From Chitinophaga eiseniae (GTDB lineage Bacteria > Bacteroidota > Bacteroidia > Chitinophagales > Chitinophagaceae), in the NCBI RefSeq assembly GCF_900167135.1, contig NZ_FUWZ01000002.1:372001-436000 (forward strand): DNA of 64,000 nucleotides, given 5' to 3'. Position 1 is the first letter of the stretch, and every line of letters begins with the position of its first letter. Positions 42,861 to 49,754 of the stretch are shown piece by piece. Under the pieces are notes generated by a model. The model worked only from the letters and a program-made list of their open reading frames with translations, ran no database searches and was not told the DNA's origin. A program made the position numbers and the translations under genes.

Positions 42861-42870
42861 TTGTTGTTTA
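42822..42870 (-). promoter_or_regulatory. Perfect hairpin enclosing the pabB start codon
   Basis: TAAACAACAAATGTTGAA and its exact complement form an 18-bp stem with a 13-nt loop. In the mRNA the AUG and codons 1-3 lie in one arm and codons 8-13 in the other, so the start codon would be paired. It could limit translation; no ligand or protein is implied by the sequence. Confidence 0.6.
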
Positions 42871-42932
42871 AATACTTTCTGATCGTTGACCGGAAAAGTG
42901 TGAAATATTCTGATACTAATCGCTTTTAATCC

Positions 42933-43385
42933 TTAAAAATCGTCGTCGTCGTCGTCAAAGCGGTCATTGAACAGGTCCATGTCCTTGAAGTCGTCGTCCA
43001 GGCCCAGATCGTCGTCGTCATCGGATTTTTTGCTGCCACCTGCAGGGCGGCCGCGTTTACCTTTTGACTTAGGCATGTCAAACTCTTCAAAGTCCGGATC
43101 ATAGTCATCGTCCTCGCCCTTTTCCCACGCGTCATCCATATCATCCATATCATCATCATCCTCGTCATCTTCTTCATCGTCATCGCTTTTGCGTTTGGAT
43201 TTGGAAGCTGACTTATCTGATTTCTTTGAGGGTTTCTTGGATGTAGTTTCCTCTTCATCCTCGTCGTCCTCATCATCTTCATCCACCTCTTTCTCAGGCT
43301 TGGCCGCAGCTTTAGGAGCGTCTTTTGCAGTCTTAGGAGAAGTAGTTTTTTTCGTCTCTTTCTCTTTATCAGATTTTGATTTCAT
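42933..43385 (-). CDS. Acidic low-complexity protein with AT-hook core
   Basis: A 150-residue, almost wholly charged protein. The first 70 residues are Lys/Ser/Glu-rich, then long Asp/Glu runs (for example DDDEEDDEDDDDMDDMDD) and a Phe/Met-spaced acidic tail (KDMDLFNDRFDDDDDDF). Residues near 108-116, KGKRGRPAGG, form an AT-hook core (RGRP) able to bind the minor groove of AT-rich DNA. The DNA is correspondingly repetitive in GAC/GAT triplets, prone to slippage. It is probably disordered. Function unknown; a nucleic-acid-associated role is plausible. It lies between pabB and purA, same strand. Confidence 0.8.
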   Translation of the reverse strand: MKSKSDKEKETKKTTSPKTAKDAPKAAAKPEKEVDEDDEDDEDEEETTSKKPSKKSDKSASKSKRKSDDDEEDDEDDDDMDDMDDAWEKGEDDDYDPDFEEFDMPKSKGKRGRPAGGSKKSDDDDDLGLDDDFKDMDLFNDRFDDDDDDF

Positions 43386-43478
43386 AATAGGTTCACTTAT
43401 TTCTTTGCCGTAAAGTTTTAACAGTTTTTTTGATTAGCCAAATTTTTTTTGCCGTTTTTTTTCCTTAATTTTTGTGGT

Positions 43479-44750
43479 TTAGCGCTCCAGTATCTGGTCC
43501 CGTCCCGGCCCGTTGGAAACGTATTTCACGGGAACGCCCAGATAATTATCTACTGCTTCCACAAAAGTTTTCATCTCTGAAGGTAACTCGTTGAACTGCT
43601 TGCAGGTAGCAGTCTTATCGCTCCATCCTTTGAAGGATTCCCATACCGGTTTCACCTCCAGTCCGTTGAGTTGGAAAGGCAATTGTTTAGTCTGTTGGCC
43701 ATTGATGTCGTAGGCGGTGCAGGCGAGCACTTCGTCAAATTCGTCGAGTACGTCGCTTTTGGTCATTACCAGTTGGGTAACGCCACTCAGCATACAGGTA
43801 TAGTTCAGGGCTACCAGGTCGATCCAGCCACAGCGGCGGGGACGGCCGGTTACGGCGCCAAATTCATGACCGGCGGCACGCAGCTGTTCACCGGTTTCGT
43901 CATGCAGTTCTGTCGGGAAAGGACCGCTGCCTACACGGGTGCAATAAGCTTTGGTAACGCCAATCACTTCCTTGATCCATTGCGGGGCAATGCCCAGTCC
44001 GGTACATACGCCGGCAGAGATAGTGTTGGAGGAAGTAACAAACGGATAGGTGCCGAAGTCCACGTCCAGCATGCTTCCCTGTGCGCCTTCCGCCAGTACT
44101 TTTTTTCCGGCTTTCAGTTTTTCGTTCAGGAAGTATTCGCCGCTGACGATGTTCATCTGCTGCAGGAAAGGTATTGCCTCGAAGAACTCTTTTTCCCAGG
44201 CTTCGATGTCCGCGTCCAGTCCTTCCACATTGTATTGGGACAGCATCTGCAGGTGTTTCTGCTTCAGCTTTTCGTACAGCGTTTTAAAATCAGCAGAGAT
44301 CACATCTCCCACACGCAGACCGTTTCTGCCGGTTTTGTCCATATAAGCGGGACCGATACCTTTCAGGGTAGAGCCGATTTTATCGTGCCCTTTGGAGATC
44401 TCGGAAGCTTTATCCAGCGCACGGTGCGTAGGAACAATAATATGCGTTTTTTCCGCGATAAACAGGTTTTTTGTCAGGTCGATGCCCAGAGCAGCGATAT
44501 CTTCGCTTTCTTTCTTGAAAGCTACAGGGTCCAACACCACGCCATTACCGATCAGGTTAATGGTTTTGTCATGGAACACACCGGAAGGAATGGTGCGTAA
44601 AACTACTTTCTGACCGTTTACATACAGCGTATGGCCAGCATTTGGTCCACCCTGGAAACGGGCAATCACGTCGTACCTGCCGGCAAAATAGTCCACAATT
44701 TTACCTTTGCCTTCGTCGCCCCATTGCAGGCCTAACAAAACGTCTACCAT
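43479..44750 (-). CDS. purA: Adenylosuccinate synthase
   Basis: A 423-residue GTP-dependent enzyme converting IMP and aspartate to adenylosuccinate, the first step to AMP. The N-terminal GLQWGDEGKGKIVDYFA (phosphate loop and catalytic Asp), GGPNAGHTLYV with the catalytic His, IGSTLKGIGPAYMDKTGRNGLR split over the IMP site, and VGSGPFPTEL are complete. Length is normal. It has its own consensus promoter just upstream and is separated from rel by a repeat element. Confidence 0.97.
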   Translation of the reverse strand: MVDVLLGLQWGDEGKGKIVDYFAGRYDVIARFQGGPNAGHTLYVNGQKVVLRTIPSGVFHDKTINLIGNGVVLDPVAFKKESEDIAALGIDLTKNLFIAEKTHIIVPTHRALDKASEISKGHDKIGSTLKGIGPAYMDKTGRNGLRVGDVISADFKTLYEKLKQKHLQMLSQYNVEGLDADIEAWEKEFFEAIPFLQQMNIVSGEYFLNEKLKAGKKVLAEGAQGSMLDVDFGTYPFVTSSNTISAGVCTGLGIAPQWIKEVIGVTKAYCTRVGSGPFPTELHDETGEQLRAAGHEFGAVTGRPRRCGWIDLVALNYTCMLSGVTQLVMTKSDVLDEFDEVLACTAYDINGQQTKQLPFQLNGLEVKPVWESFKGWSDKTATCKQFNELPSEMKTFVEAVDNYLGVPVKYVSNGPGRDQILER

Positions 44751-44793
44751 AATGATTTAATTAATTATCGGAGGTTGCTTTTAAAAGAAGTGG

Positions 44794-44824
44794 CAAAATT
44801 ACGCTGAAATACCACAAAATCAAA
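44794..44824 (-). promoter_or_regulatory. Promoter of purA
   Basis: On the minus strand, TTTG (44824-44821), exactly 19 bp, then TAATTTTG (44801-44794) fully match the Bacteroidota consensus. The leader to purA would be about 38 nt and contains CCTCCGATAATTAATTAAATC. Confidence 0.75.
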
Positions 44825-44927
44825 TTTCTCTCACAAAGAGCGCGGAGTTAGACGGGGATTGTAAGCCCGCAAAGGCCTGCGTTATTATCTTACCCCTAAA
44901 GGCAACGCTGCTGGCACGCCAAGCCGT

Positions 44928-45102
44928 TCACGCAAAGGCGCTAAGCAGCAAAGACGCAAAGAAATACAAAGGGTACAAAGAGAGCAAAGAACACAGAGAA
45001 CACAAAGGGCGGAAAGGGTAGAAAGAGCGAAGGAGCCAGGAAAATATTAAAAATTATTATATTATTCCCTTTGCTCCTTTGCTGCTTAGCGCCTTTGCGT
45101 GA
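44928..45102. repeat. Inverted-repeat element without a gene (copy B)
   Basis: A perfect 25-bp inverted repeat, 44929-44953 against 45077-45101, begins CACGCAAAGGCGCTAAGC; with one extra base the arms extend to 44923 and 45106. Between the arms (123 bp) is a purine-rich strand with repeated CAAAG at 8-10 bp steps (44951-45010), then an AT-rich segment. The end matches the copies at 23289-23787 and 59129-59318. It lies 14 bp past the rel stop. The 366-bp gap between purA and rel otherwise holds only the purA promoter. Confidence 0.88.
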
Positions 45103-45116
45103 CGGCATTTGCCTGC

Positions 45117-47366
45117 CTATAACTGTGATTCTTCGAGTCGGTGTACGGACTGGATGCCATCCAGTTTCTTCAGCCGGTCTACCAGCTCATCCAGTTCTTC
45201 CTTATCATGTACGTATACCTTGATGAGGCCTTCAAACAGCCCTTCCTTGGATTCGATGCTGAGCGCGGAGATATTGACTTTCAGTTCACCGGAAATAATA
45301 TTGGTGATTTTGTGGATAACGCCCACATCGTCCATACCAATGATCCGTAACCCGGTAAGGAAGGAGATTTCCCTGTTCTTCACCCATTTGGTTTTCACCA
45401 CGCGATGGCCATAGTTGGCCAGCAGCTGGGCGGCATTGGGACAGTTGGTCCGGTGTATCTTCAGGCCTTCGCTGGCGGTGATGAAGCCGAACACGTCATC
45501 GCCCGGAATGGGGCGGCAGCAATTGGCCAGCTTGTAGGCGATCTTGTCGGAACTTTCGCCGAAAATGATCAGTTCCGCATCTTTCTTGCTCGGGATCTGG
45601 TGTTTGACGTGTTCTTCCGGCACATGTTCCGGCTGTTTGACCGGCTTGGGCTGTTCCAGTTTATCCCCGAGCAGGGAGAACTGTTTCAGCTCTTTCAGGT
45701 CGATATTTTTGACCGCGATCTGGTAATACAGATCCAGCGGCGACGGTTGTTTATAGAACTGTACCAGCTCGTTGATGTTATGCTGGCTGGCGGTGATCTT
45801 CATATGGTCCAGCTTACGCTCCAGCGCAGCCTTCCCATCCATGGCCACCTTCCTTTTTTCTTCCTTCAGGGCATCTTTGATCTTGGACTTGGCTTTGGCT
45901 GTCAGCACAAAGTTAAGCCAGTCTTCCGAAGGTTTCTGTTTATTGGAAGTAATGATTTCCACCTGGTCCCCGCTGCGCAGCTTATGGCTGAGCGGTACCA
46001 GTTTATAGTTGACCTTGGCGCCGATACATTTGTTGCCCACGGCGCTGTGGATGGCGTAGGCGAAGTCCAGCGCGGTAGAGTTGACCGGCAATATTTTCAG
46101 GTCGCCTTTCGGCGTATAGACATAGATCTCTTCGGTAAAGAGATTGCTTTTGAAATCGGCAAGGAAGTCGAGGGTATTGGAGTCCGGGTTGCTGAGGATT
46201 TCCCGTATCTGGGTGAACCACTGGTCGAACTTGGATTCCTGTTGCGGGTTCTGGGCGCCTTCCTTGTAACGCCAGTGAGCGGCCACCCCTTTTTCGGCGT
46301 AGTCGTTCATGCGTTTGGAGCGGATCTGCACTTCCACCCATTTACCCTGCGGGCCCATTACGGTTACGTGCAGGGCTTCATATCCGTTGGATTTGGGGTT
46401 GCTGAGCCAGTCGCGTGTACGTTCCGGGCTGGGGTGGTAGAAGTCGGTAATGATGGAATATACTTTCCAGCAGTCGGCTTTTTCCTTGTCTATCGGGGAG
46501 TCGAGGATGATACGGATCGCAAACAGGTCGTACACCTCTTCAAAGGCTACGCCTTTTGTTTTGATTTTGTTGTGGATGGAGTGGATGGATTTCGGGCGGC
46601 CGAAGATCTCGAAGTTAAACCCTTCCTCCTGCAACACTTCCTTGATAGGCTTGATGAATTCGTTGATATAGCGGGTACGTTCACGTTTGGTTTCCTTGAG
46701 GCGCCGGGCAATTTCACGGTAGGTCTGCTGCTCCGTGTATTTCATAGCCAGGTCTTCCATCTCGGACTTGATATTGTACAATCCGAGGCGGTGTGCCAGC
46801 GGAGCGTAGATAAACACCGTCTCAGAGGCTATTTTCAGTTGTTTTTCCCGGCTCATGCTGTCGAGGGTACGCATATTATGCAACCTGTCGGCCAGTTTGA
46901 TCAGGATCACCCTTGGGTCGTCTGCCAGGGTGAGGAGTATTTTCTTGAAGTTTTCCGCCTGTGCGGTGCTGGTGCTGGAGTCGATGACGGTGGATATTTT
47001 GGTAAGGCCGTCCACGATGTGGGCGATTTCATTACCGAATTCGCGGGCTACGTCTTCGAGGGTCACCTCCGTGTCTTCCACGGTATCATGTAACAAGGCG
47101 CAGATAGCTGAGCGTACGCCCAGGCCGATTTCTTCCACGCATATCTGTGCCACGGCGAGAGGATGCAGGATATAGGGTTCGCCTGATTTACGGCGCATTT
47201 CCTTATGGGCATCCGCTGCCATTTCAAAAGCAGTGCGTACCAGCTCCCTGTCGCCTTTTTTCAGACGGGGTTTAAGCGCTCTCAGCAAGGCGCGGTAATG
47301 CCGGACGATTTCTTTTTTCTCCTGCTCTTCGTCTAGATTATATTTTTGAACTGCCGCTGTTTCCAT
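45117..47366 (-). CDS. Bifunctional (p)ppGpp synthetase/hydrolase, RelA/SpoT family
   Basis: A 749-residue stringent-response enzyme. Order: HD hydrolase about 45-200 with YILHPLAVA, LLHDTVEDTEV and LADRLHNMRTL intact; synthetase about 235-370 (KTKGVAFEEVYDLFAIRII, PKSNGYEALHVTVMGP); TGS about 400-465 (VYTPKGDLKILPVNSTALDFAYAIH); zinc-finger-like CC region (YKLANCCRPIPGDDVFGFI) and C-terminal ACT domain about 670-745. The intact HDxxED motif indicates a hydrolase-competent Rel/SpoT type rather than a RelA type. It follows a response-regulator gene by 59 bp. Confidence 0.96.
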   Translation of the reverse strand: METAAVQKYNLDEEQEKKEIVRHYRALLRALKPRLKKGDRELVRTAFEMAADAHKEMRRKSGEPYILHPLAVAQICVEEIGLGVRSAICALLHDTVEDTEVTLEDVAREFGNEIAHIVDGLTKISTVIDSSTSTAQAENFKKILLTLADDPRVILIKLADRLHNMRTLDSMSREKQLKIASETVFIYAPLAHRLGLYNIKSEMEDLAMKYTEQQTYREIARRLKETKRERTRYINEFIKPIKEVLQEEGFNFEIFGRPKSIHSIHNKIKTKGVAFEEVYDLFAIRIILDSPIDKEKADCWKVYSIITDFYHPSPERTRDWLSNPKSNGYEALHVTVMGPQGKWVEVQIRSKRMNDYAEKGVAAHWRYKEGAQNPQQESKFDQWFTQIREILSNPDSNTLDFLADFKSNLFTEEIYVYTPKGDLKILPVNSTALDFAYAIHSAVGNKCIGAKVNYKLVPLSHKLRSGDQVEIITSNKQKPSEDWLNFVLTAKAKSKIKDALKEEKRKVAMDGKAALERKLDHMKITASQHNINELVQFYKQPSPLDLYYQIAVKNIDLKELKQFSLLGDKLEQPKPVKQPEHVPEEHVKHQIPSKKDAELIIFGESSDKIAYKLANCCRPIPGDDVFGFITASEGLKIHRTNCPNAAQLLANYGHRVVKTKWVKNREISFLTGLRIIGMDDVGVIHKITNIISGELKVNISALSIESKEGLFEGLIKVYVHDKEELDELVDRLKKLDGIQSVHRLEESQL

Positions 47367-47425
47367 TGGGCCTAAAGTTACGATTTAATATAATCTGAAA
47401 GAAACAGGGGGTCAAAAGGCCACAG

Positions 47426-48202
47426 CTATTGTTTTGTCTGGGGATTGATGGGGATGGTGATCTTTTGCAGAAGGAGGTCTTTAGGGACATTCAGGCGCAT
47501 GCCTACGTTGAAGATCGTTTCCAGGTTAAGCCGGGGCTCCCGTTTCATCTGTCTGCGGATCTTTCCGATAAACACATCCATACTGCGGCTGGAGGTGACG
47601 TCGTCGCGCCCCCAGAGCTTCATCAGCAGTTCATCTTTTTTGATAATGACATTGGGGCGGTTGAAGAAGTAACGCAGCAGTTTGGCCTCTGTCGGGGAAA
47701 ACGTGGCCACATAGGCTTTTTCACTGTCTTTGGGATACACTTTCATTTTGCGGTAGTTGAACGTATGTTCGCCCACCACATGGCCGATCAGCAGTTCTGT
47801 TTTGGGGGGCCGGGTCCACTTGAGGAAGGCTTTCACCCTTCTCTGCAGTTCCAGGAGACTGAAGGGCTTTACGATGTAACCGTCCGCTCCCAGCTTGAAA
47901 CCGTCCAGCCTGTCGGCGTCCATGGTTTTTTCGGCAGACAGGAAGAAGATGGGTACCAGCGTGTTTTTGCTGCGCACCTCCCGGGCCAGCTGGAAACCGT
48001 TTTTTCTGGGCATAACAATGTCCAGCAGCAGCATGTCGTACCGTCTGCGCTGGAATTCTTCCCAGGCATCCTCACCGTCCACACAGTGCTCCACCTGATA
48101 ACCGATGCTCTCCAGGTTTTTTTTGACGATTTCTCCCAGTACCTTATCATCCTCAGCCAGCAAAATCCGGGGATTCTTATTCACTTGGGTTTGCATGTTC
48201 AT
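47426..48202 (-). CDS. OmpR/PhoB-family response regulator, RprY-like
   Basis: A 258-residue DNA-binding regulator. The receiver domain has the acidic pair in LLAEDDKVLG, phospho-acceptor D61 in LLLDIVMPRKNGF, and the conserved lysine in GYIVKPFS; the winged-helix domain covers about 150-240 (FSPTEAKLLRYFF, KLWGRDDVTSSRSMDVFIGKIRRQM). ATG at 48202 is chosen over a TTG at 48208. It resembles Bacteroidota RprY regulators. No kinase gene is adjacent; the partial kinase at the right edge of the window is one candidate partner. It lies upstream of rel on the same strand. Confidence 0.92.
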   Translation of the reverse strand: MNMQTQVNKNPRILLAEDDKVLGEIVKKNLESIGYQVEHCVDGEDAWEEFQRRRYDMLLLDIVMPRKNGFQLAREVRSKNTLVPIFFLSAEKTMDADRLDGFKLGADGYIVKPFSLLELQRRVKAFLKWTRPPKTELLIGHVVGEHTFNYRKMKVYPKDSEKAYVATFSPTEAKLLRYFFNRPNVIIKKDELLMKLWGRDDVTSSRSMDVFIGKIRRQMKREPRLNLETIFNVGMRLNVPKDLLLQKITIPINPQTKQ

Positions 48203-48239
48203 AGTCAACCTTTTTGGACATATCTACCTATAAAACAAA

Positions 48240-48273
48240 AAACAGGCGGCCTTGGGTTATTGGCTGCCTGTTT
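48240..48273. terminator. Terminator after the fucosidase gene
   Basis: AAACAGGCGGCC and GGCTGCCTGTTT pair over 12 bp with one mismatch; T-rich sequence follows on both sides (TTTTTTGTTTTAT on the minus strand). It lies 39 bp past the GH29 gene and just upstream of the response-regulator gene. Confidence 0.82.
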
Positions 48274-48312
48274 TTATTATTCACTATAAATTAACACTAA
48301 TTCACATCATTT

Positions 48313-49752
48313 TCACATTTTTTCCACAGCCCCTATCCGGATCGCTACGGCATAATTCCAGGCTTGCTGCCGAAGCTTTTCAGGGATATGTACGGTAACT
48401 GTCTCCCCTTCGGTTTTCCACATCAGTTTACCGGAAGCGCCCAGCAGCTGCAAAGAGGCTCCCTTAGCCGGCTTCAGGCCTTTAAAAACAATAGTGGCCG
48501 GCAACCGCTCCTGCTCGTCCAGCAGGTAAATGGCATATACACTGCCGTCTTTTTTCCGGGTGAAACATACTTTACCGTCTTTATACGGCGCTACCGCCCG
48601 GGTGCCGTATATAGCAGCGCCATTTACCTTCATCCAGTCGCCGATCCCCTTCATGGTAGTATACGCCTCCTTATGCAGCTCACCATCGGGACCAGGGCCC
48701 ACATTCAACAGGTAGTTGCCGCCCTTGGCCACGATATCCACCAGGTTGTGGATAAGCTTACCAACCGGCTTGTATTTGTCATCCGGCACATAGGACCAGG
48801 AATTAGCCATGGTCATGCAGGTCTCCCAAGGATACGCCAGTGGCTTTTCCGGGATCTGCTGCTCCGGCGTGCGGTAGTTCTCATACGGGCCATGCACGCT
48901 GCGATCTACCACGATCAGCCCCGGCTGGTGACTGCGGGCCATTTTGGTGATACGTCCCATATCAATGTCCTGGTCCTGCGGCAGGGTTTTGCTCCATGAC
49001 AAAGACTCCCTGGTCTGCTGCTTCAACGGCCTTACCCAGCCGCCATCCAGCCAGAGGATCTCCAGCTTGCCATAACCGGTCATCAACTCCTCTATCTGGT
49101 TATAGGTGTACTGTTTGAACTGGTTCCATCTCTCCGGGTATTTCTTAACATCGTAGTTCACATTACGGTCACGCGGCGGGAAATAGTTCCACCAGTAAGC
49201 ATCAGAATGCCAGTCAGGCTTGGAGAAATAAGCCCCGGCATGAATACCTTCTTTACGGAACGCTTCAAACACTTCCTTCGCAATGTTGGCACGCGGATTT
49301 TTACTGAAAGCTACGTCCGGCGCGGTCACCCGGTAATCAGTCTGTTTGGTGTCGAACATACAGTAGCCGTCATGGTGCTTCGTCGTGAATACCAGGTATT
49401 TCATACCGGCTTCCCTCGCGGCCTTCGCCCACTTTTCGGGTGCGAACCCGGTAGGGTTAAAGGTTTTACCCAACGCCTGGTATTTTTGCAGGTATTCGAA
49501 ATAAGACATTTTGGGATATTTACGCCCTATCCATTCTTCATCTTCCGGGCAAATACTCCAGGACTCCACTACGCCCCACTGGGAATAAGGTCCCCAGTGA
49601 ATGATCATCCCGAACTTCCAGTCCTGCCACGCTTCCAGTTTCTGCACCACCACCGGGTCTGTTTCCGGTACATACGGCGGTTCTTCCGTTTGCGCGCTGG
49701 CCGCATTTACCGCGAGCCACGCGCAACCCAATGCCATCCATAATTTTCTCAT
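48313..49752 (-). CDS. Secreted family 29 alpha-L-fucosidase
   Basis: A 479-residue glycoside hydrolase that releases alpha-linked L-fucose with retention. Signal peptide at residues 1 to about 20 (LWMALGCAWLAVNAASA). Catalytic-domain blocks are FGMIIHWGPYSQWGVVESW, YLVFTTKHHDGYCMFDTK, and LEILWLDGGWVRP, where the Asp of LDG is the expected nucleophile. A small beta-sandwich C-domain follows (about 390-479). The ATG at 49752 is preferred to an in-frame TTG at 49758; it lies 2 bp after the end of the mannosidase gene, so the pair is coupled. Confidence 0.93.
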   Translation of the reverse strand: MRKLWMALGCAWLAVNAASAQTEEPPYVPETDPVVVQKLEAWQDWKFGMIIHWGPYSQWGVVESWSICPEDEEWIGRKYPKMSYFEYLQKYQALGKTFNPTGFAPEKWAKAAREAGMKYLVFTTKHHDGYCMFDTKQTDYRVTAPDVAFSKNPRANIAKEVFEAFRKEGIHAGAYFSKPDWHSDAYWWNYFPPRDRNVNYDVKKYPERWNQFKQYTYNQIEELMTGYGKLEILWLDGGWVRPLKQQTRESLSWSKTLPQDQDIDMGRITKMARSHQPGLIVVDRSVHGPYENYRTPEQQIPEKPLAYPWETCMTMANSWSYVPDDKYKPVGKLIHNLVDIVAKGGNYLLNVGPGPDGELHKEAYTTMKGIGDWMKVNGAAIYGTRAVAPYKDGKVCFTRKKDGSVYAIYLLDEQERLPATIVFKGLKPAKGASLQLLGASGKLMWKTEGETVTVHIPEKLRQQAWNYAVAIRIGAVEKM

Positions 49753-49754
49753 AG

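Noticed and set aside
44951..45010. CAAAG array considered as a CRISPR-like or iteron array
   Set aside because: The unit is only 5 bp with 3-5 bp between, far shorter than CRISPR repeats and spacers, and there are no cas or replication genes nearby.
45405..47093. A 562-codon open frame on the plus strand opposite rel
   Set aside because: It lies wholly antisense to a clear RelA/SpoT gene, has no recognisable domain, and its codon pattern is the mirror of the real gene.
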